Shown: piece after piece, positions 8,541 to 17,533 of the stretch
Numbering within the stretch: the stretch's first letter is position 1
Layout of the letters: every line of letters starts with the position of its first letter
NCBI RefSeq assembly: GCF_904846155.1
Contig: NZ_CAJGZP010000001.1
Coordinates: 806,001-870,000, forward strand
DNA length: 64,000 nt
Direction: 5' to 3'
Origin: Psychrobacter fulvigenes
GTDB taxonomy: Bacteria > Pseudomonadota > Gammaproteobacteria > Pseudomonadales > Moraxellaceae
Made by a program: the position numbers and the translations under genes
The notes under the pieces: generated by a model
What the model saw: only the letters and a program-made list of their open reading frames with translations
What the model was told of the DNA's origin: nothing
Databases searched by the model: none

Positions 8541-8942
8541 ATGGCGTTTCAATTAGGCGAAGATGACATGCAAGGCATGAGTGAAATGAACCTCATTCCT
8601 TTGATTGATATCATGCTGGTATTGATGATTATATTTTTGGTCACGGCAACCGTATTAAATCCGTCGGTGCCCTTAGACTTGCCCAAGACCAGTGCGAGCG
8701 TACAAGAGCAGCCACCTGAAGTCATTCAAATCAGTGTGGACAAAGATGCGGGTGTGTACTGGGATGATGCTTCTATTTCATTAGAGGAGTTAGAAAAACG
8801 ACTCATAGCGCAGTCAGGCCTTGAAACAGAGCCAACGATACATCTGCGGGCAGATAAAGATGCCAGATATGATACGGTCGCACAAATATTGGCGCTTGCC
8901 AGCAAGGCACAATTAAGCAAAATTGCTTTCGTTAATGAGTAG
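8541..8942 (+). CDS. exbD: ExbD proton-channel subunit
   Basis: ExbD/TolR family protein (133 aa). A short cytoplasmic N-terminus is followed by one transmembrane helix, MNLIPLIDIMLVLMIIFLV, carrying the conserved membrane Asp (residue 23) needed for proton flow. The periplasmic domain (IHLRADKDARYDTVAQILA) follows. It is the last gene of the tonB-exbB-exbD unit; a strong terminator lies 125 bp downstream. Confidence 0.94.
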   Translation: MAFQLGEDDMQGMSEMNLIPLIDIMLVLMIIFLVTATVLNPSVPLDLPKTSASVQEQPPEVIQISVDKDAGVYWDDASISLEELEKRLIAQSGLETEPTIHLRADKDARYDTVAQILALASKAQLSKIAFVNE

Positions 8943-9067
8943 TGGTGGATTACTACTTGAGATTAAAAATTTGCATTGAATAATTTAGGAGTTTAAAGAA
9001 TAAGCCATCGTTTGATGGGCAATAGATATAACAATAATAATAGTCAGTATGAATGCTATTCTCCACG

Positions 9068-9101
9068 CCCTGCTGGTGTCATCACTGGCAGGGTTTTTTT
9101 T
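9068..9101 (+). terminator. Intrinsic terminator of tonB-exbBD
   Basis: CCCTGCTGGTG pairs with CACTGGCAGGG (two wobbles) around a 4-nt loop and is followed by eight T residues. Confidence 0.9.
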
Positions 9102-9446
9102 ATGATGAATATCTGATGGTTAAGTCATTCAGGTTTTGTCTTAATAGTAGATGAAAGCTGGTCGTAGATTTATAAAAAATCTAGACAAGCCAGATCGTAT
9201 CGCAGAGCGGTATCTGAATGGGAGAGAATAGGCTAGAATAGAGTATTACAAAAAATATAGAAGCCGTCCACCGCTCGTCATAAGCAAATAAGCCATTCTA
9301 TGTGGCTTATTTATTTTGAAAGTACTGATAAGTAAAAAGTGTATGTTTAAACGTGATGAAGGATGTTTTCATTGTTCAATAGACCCTAAGTTCAACAGAA
9401 ACAGACCCTTATAACTCCCTCAAAATAATCTTAAGGAAGCAAGCAG
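9102..9446. other. Intergenic region with a second hairpin
   Basis: No convincing gene here. AAATAAGCCA (9286-9295) pairs perfectly with TGGCTTATTT (9303-9312), and ATTTTG follows, so a weak terminator or the end of a small RNA is possible. Nothing else was recognised before the ribosome-binding site AAGGAAG of the M20 gene. Confidence 0.4.
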
Positions 9447-10607
9447 ATGTTAATCAATGAAGAACTGTTAGCTGATGTCAAACAATGGCGTCAACATATT
9501 CATAGCCAGCCTGAGCTTGGTTTTAAAGAGTTTAAAACCGCCGCATTCATCGTCGAAAAACTACAATCTTTCGGTATCGAGGTGCATCAAGGGCTGGGCG
9601 GTACTGGCGTGGTTGGCACATTGAAAAATGGCTCAGGCCCTACGATTGGGATACGCGCGGATATCGATGCGTTGCCGATAGAAGAGCAAAGTGATATTGA
9701 TCACAAATCTACTCATACCAACTGTATGCATGCCTGTGGTCATGACGGTCACACCTCTATGTTGTTGGGTGCTGCCAGACATTTAAGCCAACACAAAAAC
9801 TTTAGCGGTACGCTGCATTTTATATTTCAACCTGCTGAAGAAGTCTTGGGCGGTGCCAAAGCCATGATTGATGACGGGCTGTTTGATCAATTCCCCATGG
9901 ATGCCGTATATGGCCTGCATAACTGGCCAGGCTTGCCGCTGGGTGAGGTGGCAGTCAATAATGGGCCTATGATGGCGTCCTTTGATACCTTTGAGATTAC
10001 GTTGACGGGTAAAGGAACACATGCTGCCATGCCGCATCTAGGCGCTGATCCGATAGCAGCAGGCGCGGCCTTGATTACCAATATCCAATCTATTATTTCT
10101 CGCCGAGTATCGCCATTGCAGTCAGGGGTGATTAGCGTGACGCAGATGAATAGTGGCGATACCACCAACGTCATTCCTGACTATGCGATTCTAAAAGGGA
10201 CGGTTCGTAGCTTTGATATGGATGTGCGCCAATCGATGCAGGATATGCTCACAGAGATGGTAACGACTTTGCCGCCTTTATATGGTGTCAAAGGAGAAAT
10301 AGACTATCACATTCGCTATCCGGTCACTATCAATGACGCTCAGGCATATCTTGAGATTAAAGAGGCTGCGACCAAAGTGCTGGGCGCTGATAAAGTAAAA
10401 ACGGATGTAGAGCCGTCAATGGCATCTGAAGACTTTTCATTCATGAGTCAACAGGTCAAAGGCGCTTATTTTTGGTTGGGGGTAGATGGTAGTACGCCTT
10501 CTAAACCTTTGCATAATGCACATTATGATTTTAATGATGATGCCATCGAGATTGGTATTAAGGTTTGGGTATCTTTGGTTGAGTCTGAGCTGCCAAAACA
10601 GGCTTAA
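9447..10607 (+). CDS. M20 family amidohydrolase (hippurate hydrolase-like)
   Basis: Zinc/manganese amidohydrolase (386 aa) of the M20D group that cleaves N-acyl amino acids or similar amides. Motifs seen: GIRADIDALPIEEQ, the metal-binding MHACGHDGHTSMLLGAA, FQPAEE with the catalytic Glu pair, the dimerisation-domain GKGTHAAMPH, and the C-terminal ligand His in LHNAHYDF. No signal peptide, so it is cytoplasmic. The gene is 82 bp before a DUF3100 membrane protein, most likely one transcript, suggesting that protein imports the amide substrate or exports a product. Substrate unknown; HipO-type N-acetyl or N-benzoyl amino acids are plausible. Confidence 0.9.
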   Translation: MLINEELLADVKQWRQHIHSQPELGFKEFKTAAFIVEKLQSFGIEVHQGLGGTGVVGTLKNGSGPTIGIRADIDALPIEEQSDIDHKSTHTNCMHACGHDGHTSMLLGAARHLSQHKNFSGTLHFIFQPAEEVLGGAKAMIDDGLFDQFPMDAVYGLHNWPGLPLGEVAVNNGPMMASFDTFEITLTGKGTHAAMPHLGADPIAAGAALITNIQSIISRRVSPLQSGVISVTQMNSGDTTNVIPDYAILKGTVRSFDMDVRQSMQDMLTEMVTTLPPLYGVKGEIDYHIRYPVTINDAQAYLEIKEAATKVLGADKVKTDVEPSMASEDFSFMSQQVKGAYFWLGVDGSTPSKPLHNAHYDFNDDAIEIGIKVWVSLVESELPKQA

Positions 10608-10689
10608 CTGACTGAGCTATAGTCAGTCTCAAATAAAAAAGAGACGGCCATTAAAGCGTGCAGTAGCACTAAAAATAAAGGGAATTGAT

Positions 10690-12003
10690 ATGAATGATAA
10701 AAGCGTGCTGTCATCTACCATGACCAAGCACCTACTTGATTGGAAGCTACATTTATTAGTGATAGCGGTGTCACTACTGGCAGAGTGGATAGGCATCATT
10801 AAGATTCCTATCGGAATTGGTACTTTGGTCCTACTGCCTTTGTTATATGCTTTCATTTTTGCCATATTACTCAACCCCAACGTCATCCCTTCGATGAAAG
10901 CGGTCATAACCAAAAAGCGGGCAAAGTTTGCCAGTTATGCGGTTCTGTTAAGTATCATGCCTTTTATTGCCAAATTCGGCGTCGGCGTCGGTCCTAATAT
11001 CGATGAGATCATAGCGGCAGGGCCTGCACTGTTACTACAAGAGCTTGGTAACGTTGCTACTGTCTTGATAGCACTACCAGTTGCAGTATTGGTATTTGGT
11101 ATGGGGCGAGAAGCTATCGGTGCCACTCACTCCGTTGCTCGTGAGCCGAACGTGGCTTTGATCGCTGATAAGTATGGCTTGCAGAGCGCCGAAGGTATCG
11201 GTGTCATGGGCGTTTATGTGATGGGCACCTTATTTGGTGCGATCTATTTTTCATTGCTGGCAGGTGTCATTGCTTCTATGAATATCATGGATGTGCGCGC
11301 ACTGGCCATGGCTTGTGGTATCGGCAGTGGCAGTATGATGGGTGCGTGTTCGGCTGCGCTTGCAGAAGCTGTGCCTGCGCAAGAAGAAACGATCACCGCA
11401 TTTGCAGCGACTTCTAACTTACTCACTTATGCGACAGGCTTGTTTGTGAGCTTATTTATCGCCCTGCCTTTTACCGAGTTTTTGTATAAGATGGTCAGCA
11501 AGTTTAAGAAAAAAACCGTGGATGTCGCTACCGAAACAGACTTCGGTGCGGTGATGCAAGAGCAGGCGCCTTTGTCGACAGTACAGTCTTTTGCATTACT
11601 GGCTGTAATATGTGTGGTGCTATTATTAAGCAACTGGGTGGGACAAGGCGTCGGTCCATTCGATGCTTTACCCGCGATGCTTATTCTATTCGCCTGCTGT
11701 GTGGTTGGGATTTTATTAAAACGAATTATCCCGTTCAATGTCCCAGCGATTGCTTGGATATCCATTGTGGCTATCTTGATATCGTTACCACAGTTCCCGT
11801 TCAATGCCTATGTCTTAGAAGAGACGGCTAAGCTTGGTGTATTGCAACTGCTGACGCCAGTGCTGGCTTATGCAGGCTTTGCTATCTCGCAGATGGAAGT
11901 GGATCTATTCAAAAAGTCTGGCTTTAAGATTGCTATTGTTGCCATCCTTACCTTTACAGGGACTTTTTTAGGGTCGGCACTCGTTGCTCAAATCATGCTA
12001 TAA
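10690..12003 (+). CDS. DUF3100 membrane protein, putative transporter
   Basis: Polytopic inner-membrane protein (437 aa) with roughly ten to twelve hydrophobic segments, which I recognise as DUF3100. Gly/Ala-rich stretches such as FGMGREAIGATHSVAREP and ACGIGSGSMMGACSAALAEA are the most conserved-looking parts and may line a pore. A hydrophilic cytoplasmic loop lies near residues 275-295. Function has not been established to my knowledge. Pairing with an M20 amidohydrolase directly upstream suggests a transporter for its amide substrate. A strong terminator follows. Confidence 0.8.
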   Translation: MNDKSVLSSTMTKHLLDWKLHLLVIAVSLLAEWIGIIKIPIGIGTLVLLPLLYAFIFAILLNPNVIPSMKAVITKKRAKFASYAVLLSIMPFIAKFGVGVGPNIDEIIAAGPALLLQELGNVATVLIALPVAVLVFGMGREAIGATHSVAREPNVALIADKYGLQSAEGIGVMGVYVMGTLFGAIYFSLLAGVIASMNIMDVRALAMACGIGSGSMMGACSAALAEAVPAQEETITAFAATSNLLTYATGLFVSLFIALPFTEFLYKMVSKFKKKTVDVATETDFGAVMQEQAPLSTVQSFALLAVICVVLLLSNWVGQGVGPFDALPAMLILFACCVVGILLKRIIPFNVPAIAWISIVAILISLPQFPFNAYVLEETAKLGVLQLLTPVLAYAGFAISQMEVDLFKKSGFKIAIVAILTFTGTFLGSALVAQIML

Positions 12004-12072
12004 ACCGCTGGTCTTTATAGTCAGTTTTTAGTCTTATTAGCCATATCACAGATATTAGTCAAAAGAGGAGGG

Positions 12073-12110
12073 GCTTAGCAGTTTATAAAACTGCTAAGCT
12101 CATTTTTTTT
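12073..12110 (+). terminator. Intrinsic terminator after DUF3100 gene
   Basis: A perfect 12-bp stem (GCTTAGCAGTTT with AAACTGCTAAGC), 3-nt loop, then CT-rich sequence and eight T residues. Confidence 0.9.
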
Positions 12111-12305
12111 CAGCTCGTTTGGACTGGCTTACCGTTCTGGCTTACCGCTCTGACTGCCCAGCAGTATGTCAGCATCTTTGTGCTTTTTTATTTTGAACCT
12201 GCCTCTTTTAACGTCAATCAACTATGGCTAGTAGCGCTCATCGTTAGTAGACTGTTTGAGCAGGATTGATATGATCAGCCATTAAGATAATTTGTGAGTG
12301 CATCT

Positions 12306-13229
12306 ATGCAGCAGGTCTCTAACAGTAAACAGTCGTGGCTGGTTCCGTTCACCTGTCTTTTAGCGGGCGGCGCATTAATAGGCATCTCTACCAATCTCGC
12401 CAAATATGTAGGCGAAGTAGGGCTGACACCATTGGCTTTTTTGTTTTGGTCTATTACTGGCGCTGCCATCATTCTGTTGCTGGTTTCCTTTTTACGCCAA
12501 CAGCCACCGCCACTCAGTGCGCGTAGCTTTGAGTATTATTTTGTCGCGGCACTGGTTAGCGTGGCAGGTTCCAACTTGCTGCTTTTTTCAGCGATTCCTC
12601 ATGTTGGCGCAGGTTTCGTCGCGCTTATCATTTCTCTACCACCACTACTGACGTATCTTGGTGCCTTGGTCATGCGGATAGAGCAGTTTACGGTTATGCG
12701 CGCTTGCGGGGTAGTGGCAGCACTGATGGGTGCAGGGGTACTGGCCATCCATAAGTTTTCTGCGCCAGATGCGAGTGTCTTTTGGATTGTGATGGCGCTC
12801 TGTGGCCCTGTACTACTCGCGATTGGCAATATCTATCGCACGTTACGCTGGCCAGATAATGCGTCGCCGAGCGCACTGGCACCAGGTATGTTGATTGCGG
12901 CTGCGCTATTGCTAGGCATGATGGGTGTTTTGCCAAGTTTCTCGGTAGCTGTGCCGCTAGGAGAGCTGCTGCCGCTAGGTTTGATCCTAGCGCAAGCTTG
13001 TATATTCGCTGGCCAGTTTTTACTGCTGTTTTTATTACAAAAAACTGGCGGTCCAGTATTGCTGAGCTTGCTTGGCTCGGTAGGGGCGGTCGTCGGGGTG
13101 CCTGTGGCTATATTCTTACAAGGTGAGGCCCCACCAGAAGGACTTATCTTGGGCGCTTCTCTGATCGCGCTTGGTATCGCTTTGGTCACATGGGGCGGGG
13201 TAAAAATGGCAACGGCGCCTTCAAAATAG
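12306..13229 (+). CDS. EamA/DMT family transporter
   Basis: Drug/metabolite transporter superfamily protein (307 aa from ATG 12306; a GTG at 12294 would add four residues). It has ten hydrophobic segments in two EamA halves; the second half starts after LRWPDNASPSAL. Likely an inner-membrane exporter of amino acids or metabolites; the substrate is not predictable. Stands alone: about 300 bp of AT-rich sequence with no recognisable gene separates it from the upstream terminator, and a STAS-like gene follows 168 bp later. Confidence 0.85.
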   Translation: MQQVSNSKQSWLVPFTCLLAGGALIGISTNLAKYVGEVGLTPLAFLFWSITGAAIILLLVSFLRQQPPPLSARSFEYYFVAALVSVAGSNLLLFSAIPHVGAGFVALIISLPPLLTYLGALVMRIEQFTVMRACGVVAALMGAGVLAIHKFSAPDASVFWIVMALCGPVLLAIGNIYRTLRWPDNASPSALAPGMLIAAALLLGMMGVLPSFSVAVPLGELLPLGLILAQACIFAGQFLLLFLLQKTGGPVLLSLLGSVGAVVGVPVAIFLQGEAPPEGLILGASLIALGIALVTWGGVKMATAPSK

Positions 13230-13397
13230 CAAAATATCCAAAAGAACAAAAAAAGTAGAGGTAAAGTAGCTGTAAACGCATCACTTTTTGGTTATATAAG
13301 TGCCTATTAAAGCAACACTTAAAGGGCCAGTGCTATGCTAAGTTAGAAGTAGAGTCATTAGCGTATCTAAAAACTTAATCAAAATAAGGACAGAGTG

Positions 13398-14189
13398 ATG
13401 TTAAAACAATTATCTGCTCCAAATCATGTCATTGCATTCACGATTGATGGGGCATTGAGCGCTGAAGGTGTCCAAGAATATCGCAGTATCTTTGACGAGA
13501 AACGACAACAGTATGAGCAAATTGGCCTCTATGTTGAATTCTTAGAACTTGCTGATATCAATGCAAGCACATTATTAGAAGGCGTCAAGGCTGATATTGA
13601 ATTATGGCGTCATCTTGATCAGCTGAGTAGATGTGCGATTGTATCGGATAAAAAATGGCCACAAACATTAGTCTCTATTATAAAGCGCATAGTTCCTAAG
13701 CTTGAGATGCAGGTTTTTGCTACAAGCCAAAGTGCAGAGGCCTTGCAGTGGGCAGCGACCATACCAAAAAAACCAGCAGCCAAGCGCGCTGCTATTCACT
13801 TTTTGCCAACCAACAAAGCCAATGTACTGGCTTTCGAGATTGACGGTACAATGTCTGCAGACGAGATGCCCGAGGTGATAGACAGTCTAGAAAGCTTTTT
13901 TGCCGATCACGAAAAGGTGCGTTTGCTCAATCGCATGACGCATTTTGCAGGTTTTGATCCAGCCATTCTTATTCAGAGGCAGGGCTTATTTTCAATGAAG
14001 CTTGCGGCGATAAAAAAGGTCGAGCGTTATGCGATAGTCGGCGCACCTAATTGGATGAGTAAACTGATTCATGCCATGCAGCCAGTCTTTCCTAATATGC
14101 AGATGCAGACCTTTGCTGCAGATCGTGAAGATGAGGCATTACAATGGCTCGAGGCTGAGCTGATTAAGACGGATGAGCTGATGACGTAG
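13398..14189 (+). CDS. Tandem SpoIIAA-like (STAS) protein
   Basis: Soluble protein of 263 aa made of two SpoIIAA-like halves (about 8-120 and 140-255). Each begins with a hydrophobic strand and IDG (VIAFTIDGALSAEGV and VLAFEIDGTMSADEM), and each ends with a helix before ALQW. STAS-like folds often act as regulatory or lipid-binding modules; no specific role is supported here. ATG 13398 is chosen over GTG 13395 because of AAGGACAG just upstream. Its last 26 bp overlap the 3' end of the convergent sensor kinase gene. Confidence 0.75.
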   Translation: MLKQLSAPNHVIAFTIDGALSAEGVQEYRSIFDEKRQQYEQIGLYVEFLELADINASTLLEGVKADIELWRHLDQLSRCAIVSDKKWPQTLVSIIKRIVPKLEMQVFATSQSAEALQWAATIPKKPAAKRAAIHFLPTNKANVLAFEIDGTMSADEMPEVIDSLESFFADHEKVRLLNRMTHFAGFDPAILIQRQGLFSMKLAAIKKVERYAIVGAPNWMSKLIHAMQPVFPNMQMQTFAADREDEALQWLEAELIKTDELMT

Positions 14190-15705
14190 CCAATAACTGC
14201 ACATTAACTTGAAATTCGTAGTCATCTTTGATGGTAATACTGACCTTGCCGTTATGGGCATGTGCGATCGCTTGTACGATAGATAAACCCAATCCTGTAC
14301 CCGAGTGCTGACTGTTGCTTTTGTCATGACGATAAAAACGCTCAAACAGTTTATTGGCTTCTGCTTGCGTAAGAGGTTCGTTTAAACGATTGGTAATGGT
14401 GATTATTGATGACGGTTGCTGCATGGTTTCTTTTAGCACGTGCGTATTGTTTGTAATGACGCTATCAGTGCTAGAGACTGCCGCAATAGTAATGACGCTG
14501 TCACTGGCGGCATAGTAAATCGCATTGGATATCAGGTTAGCAAACAGCCTTTGTAATAAGCTCTCATCACCCAACACCGCATCAAAGTGGCCTTTTTTTT
14601 CAAAAGATATACCTCGCTCTTCGGCTATCAGCTCAAAATAATCAATAAGCTTGGCCATCAATGACTCGGTATCGACAAGATTGAGCTGTGAGTCATAGAG
14701 TCGTTTTTGGGTTTTTGCGAGCAACAGCATGTTATTAATCAAAGCCGATAGCTGCTCGAGTGTATCGTGTTGATGATGGAGCTGTTCGACATATTCCTGA
14801 CTGTCTCTGGGCTTACTGAGCATTACCTGAGTCTGAGTGCTCAAGGTCGCCAGTGGCGTGCGCAGCTCATGAGCGATATCGTCTGAAAACCGCGATAGCG
14901 AGTCAAAGTTGTGCTCAAGCTTATCCATCATGGCATTGTAAGCGTTAGCCAATGGGCGCAGTTCGCTAGGCATCTCGGCGACGATGATTCTATCGTCTAG
15001 CTGTTCGGCATTGATGCGAGTCATCTTGTGACTGATGGTAGATAAGGGCGCAAATCCCAGATACACACTAAGCGCCGCCACTGACACCAATATCAAGGTA
15101 ATCGCACTGAGTATCAGAATGAGATGGCGATTGAATTGTACAAGATACTGATGATGCACATCAATCGGTAGCACGATTAATGCTAAGCGCGTGGAGTGCT
15201 CAATGACGATGGCGCGGAAATGACGGTTATCGAGTTGCAAGTCAAAGGGTTGGTCGTGGTGCTGCTGCCATAATTCTTGTACCAATCGGCTATCATTGAA
15301 CGTATTAACAAAATTTGTCGGCAGACTGCTAATCACTTGTCCGTTAAGGTCGGTGATGACAGTCTTGACCTCATAGCCCAGCCCAGAAGTTTCTAACGCT
15401 GATGGCTGCCTATTAATTGGGTTATGCTGGTCGTTTAAGTTATGTAAGTTAGACGGGCTGGATGAATCTGTCAGGTTGGATAAGTCGCTAGAGGTCTGGT
15501 CATCGGGTGAGATGTCCATGATATGTTGGCGCAAATTAAACGCTGCATGAGTCAAAATCTCTGCGTCCATTTGTTCAAAGTGGTCGTTAACCGAGCGCTG
15601 TATCCAGGTGTATAAAAAGACTTGGGAAATCAGTACGCATACCGTCAGCAGTAGGATAGTGCGCCACAGTAATGATAAGCGTCGATTATGCGAGTGATAT
15701 CCCAT
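14164..15705 (-). CDS. CusS-like sensor histidine kinase
   Basis: Membrane sensor kinase (513 aa). TM1 is near residues 13-33. A periplasmic sensor region of about 160 residues includes a Ser/Asn/Asp-rich low-complexity stretch (near 65-100). TM2 is near 194-218, followed by a HAMP linker, HisKA with the phospho-acceptor His279 in DIAHELRTPLATL, and an HATPase domain with GTGLGLSIVQAIAHAHNG. It starts 1 bp after the regulator stop codon, so the pair is translationally coupled. Its location beside copper-resistance genes, with a CusR-type box in the divergent promoter, points to copper or silver sensing. The 3' end overlaps the neighbouring convergent gene by 26 bp. Confidence 0.9.
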   Translation of the reverse strand: MGYHSHNRRLSLLWRTILLLTVCVLISQVFLYTWIQRSVNDHFEQMDAEILTHAAFNLRQHIMDISPDDQTSSDLSNLTDSSSPSNLHNLNDQHNPINRQPSALETSGLGYEVKTVITDLNGQVISSLPTNFVNTFNDSRLVQELWQQHHDQPFDLQLDNRHFRAIVIEHSTRLALIVLPIDVHHQYLVQFNRHLILILSAITLILVSVAALSVYLGFAPLSTISHKMTRINAEQLDDRIIVAEMPSELRPLANAYNAMMDKLEHNFDSLSRFSDDIAHELRTPLATLSTQTQVMLSKPRDSQEYVEQLHHQHDTLEQLSALINNMLLLAKTQKRLYDSQLNLVDTESLMAKLIDYFELIAEERGISFEKKGHFDAVLGDESLLQRLFANLISNAIYYAASDSVITIAAVSSTDSVITNNTHVLKETMQQPSSIITITNRLNEPLTQAEANKLFERFYRHDKSNSQHSGTGLGLSIVQAIAHAHNGKVSITIKDDYEFQVNVQLLATSSAHPS

Positions 15706-15706
15706 G

Positions 15707-16513
15707 CTACTTCACTTCAGGGTGATTGGTTTTAGAGGCTAGGTTGGTATCCATAGAATTAGTAGCGTTAGTAGTATTTATATTGCTTTGAGTATTTTTA
15801 TTATTGTTGGCTTCATTAGTCGTTTTAGAGTCGACATCGATAGCTTCTAATTTATAACCCATGCCGCGTACGGTATGAATGAGCTTAGTTTCAAAGTCAT
15901 CATCGATTTTGATTCGTAAGCGTCTTATGGCAACGTCAATCACATTAGTATCGCTATCAAAATTCATATCCCATACTTGCGAGGCGATCACAGAGCGCGG
16001 CAATACCTCGCCTTGACGCTCAAGCATAAACTGCAATAGAGCAAATTCTTTTGCGGTTAATTTAATGGGCATCTCACCTCTCTGTACGCTACGCTTAGCG
16101 ATATCCATCTTTAAATCAGCACTATGCAGCACTGTGCTGGCGTAGTCTGCTTGATTGGCACGGCGCAGTAGGCTCTTGATTCTAACCAGCAGCTCAGCGA
16201 AGGCAAAAGGTTTGGTCAGATAGTCATCACCGCCAATCTCAATGCCTTTTATGCGGTCGCTGAGGTCATCTTTTGCGGTCAAAAACAATACAGGAGTGGT
16301 GTTACCCGCTGCTCGATAATTACTGACTAACTCGAATCCACTCACATCAGGCAGCATCACATCCATCACCACGACAGTGAAGTCTTCCGTCATAAGGGCA
16401 TGATAACCATCTAAGCCGGTTGTTTTATGCTCAACGAGAAATCCCGCCTCGCTTAGACCTTTCTTAATATAGTCGCCAAGCGATAACTCATCTTCGACTA
16501 ACAATACTTTCAT
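15707..16513 (-). CDS. CusR-like OmpR-family response regulator
   Basis: DNA-binding response regulator (268 aa). The receiver domain has phospho-acceptor Asp51 in VVVMDVMLPDVSGF and conserved KPFAFAELLVRI. An OmpR-type winged helix ends in IHTVRGMGYKLE. Residues after about 228 form an unusual Asn/Thr-rich low-complexity tail not found in CusR or CopR, which usually end soon after the GMGY motif. It is divergent from the copper operon; the palindrome at 16742-16763 is the probable binding site. Confidence 0.92.
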   Translation of the reverse strand: MKVLLVEDELSLGDYIKKGLSEAGFLVEHKTTGLDGYHALMTEDFTVVVMDVMLPDVSGFELVSNYRAAGNTTPVLFLTAKDDLSDRIKGIEIGGDDYLTKPFAFAELLVRIKSLLRRANQADYASTVLHSADLKMDIAKRSVQRGEMPIKLTAKEFALLQFMLERQGEVLPRSVIASQVWDMNFDSDTNVIDVAIRRLRIKIDDDFETKLIHTVRGMGYKLEAIDVDSKTTNEANNNKNTQSNINTTNATNSMDTNLASKTNHPEVK

Positions 16514-16564
16514 AGCATACTCGCGCCGATTGTTTGGGGTGATATCAATATATGTGCCAATTGT

Positions 16565-16712
16565 TATAGTGAATTCTAAATAAAAAGAGTACAGCTTTTA
16601 CAGCGTGCTACTGGTATAAGTTTTCTTTGCTTGCTGTGCGACTGCGTCACTCCAGAGGCTGCAAAAAACTCATCCCAGTAGCACTGTATTTATTTCATAG
16701 TGGATCGACTAT
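16565..16712. repeat. Dispersed palindromic repeat, copy A
   Basis: Outer ends TATAGTGAATTC and GTGGATCGACTAT, then inner GTGCTACTGG and CCAGTAGCAC facing each other, around the core CTCCAGAGGCTGC. It matches copies at 26765, 50790 and 62425. It lies in the divergent regulator/copper promoter region. A short open frame across it (16627-16812) is not a gene. Confidence 0.9.
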
Positions 16713-16741
16713 ATTTATGATAAAGCAATATTCAGCGCTGG

Positions 16742-16763
16742 AAGATGACAAAATTGTCATCTT
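16742..16763. promoter_or_regulatory. CusR/CopR-type operator
   Basis: AAGATGACAA - AA - TTGTCATCTT: a 10-bp dyad with a 2-bp centre, matching the layout of the E. coli CusR box (AAAATGACAA NN TTGTCATTTT). It lies 70 bp upstream of the DUF411 gene and 229 bp from the divergent regulator gene, so the local two-component system probably binds here. Confidence 0.8.
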
Positions 16764-16832
16764 GGCGTCATCTGCTTGTCAGAGTCATTCTGCTAATTTG
16801 ACTTTATATTAAATAACTCATGAGAAGTGACC

Positions 16833-17459
16833 ATGATGCCTTTCGCTACTAAGTCTACTTTGAAATCTGATAGTCATATGCCCAAGCTTATTCGAGGGTC
16901 AGCCATTTTATTAACCGCTGCCATATTATCAGCTTGCGGACAGTCTGACATCAATGCGGCTAGTGGCAGTACTTCTAATGCTAGCACTGCTGAGACAAAC
17001 TCTCTACAAGTAACGCAAACCATGACAAATACTCAGGTCATCAATCCAGGCTTATTAAAGAACGTATCAGCCACTGTTTATAAAGATGCCAATTGTGGCT
17101 GCTGTAAAGAGTGGATAGGCCACGCAGAAGACAATGGTCTAAATGCAACGGCGAATGATGTTGCAGATTTGGCATTGTTTAAAGACCGCTACGGTGTGCC
17201 GACTGATATGCGCTCTTGCCATACCGCGGTTACCACCGATGGGTATGTATTTGAGGGCCATGTCCCTGCTAAGTATGTGGCTGAGTTTTTGGCCAATCCG
17301 CCAAGCGATGCCATTGGGCTGGCGGTACCTGGTATGCCAGTCGGTAGCCCTGGTATGGAGTATCAAAACCAATTTATGCCGTATCAAATTATGCAAATTA
17401 ATAAAGACGGTACGACAAGCGTTTATGCTGATGTTGAGTCGCCGCAACAGCAATTGTAG
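16833..17459 (+). CDS. DUF411 copper-associated lipoprotein
   Basis: Exported metal-binding protein (208 aa). A signal peptide ends in the lipobox ILSAC, then comes a Ser/Thr linker, then the DUF411 domain with YKDANCGCCKEW (a CxxC pair plus an extra Cys), MRSCHTA, and GHVPAKYVAEFLANPP. DUF411 proteins commonly accompany copper resistance operons, and periplasmic copper binding is the usual proposal. The ATG at 16833 has GAGAAG five bases upstream. First gene of the copper operon, 70 bp after the CusR-type box and 74 bp before copA. Confidence 0.88.
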   Translation: MMPFATKSTLKSDSHMPKLIRGSAILLTAAILSACGQSDINAASGSTSNASTAETNSLQVTQTMTNTQVINPGLLKNVSATVYKDANCGCCKEWIGHAEDNGLNATANDVADLALFKDRYGVPTDMRSCHTAVTTDGYVFEGHVPAKYVAEFLANPPSDAIGLAVPGMPVGSPGMEYQNQFMPYQIMQINKDGTTSVYADVESPQQQL

Positions 17460-17533
17460 TTTGATTGATGTTTACAGTAGCTCGTTTGGTACAAACTCAA
17501 TTCCCATTTTATGGATTAAGTTAGGTCATCATT

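Noticed and set aside
16627..16812. Open frame of 61 codons in the copper promoter region
   Set aside because: It runs through repeat copy A and has no ribosome-binding site or recognisable product.
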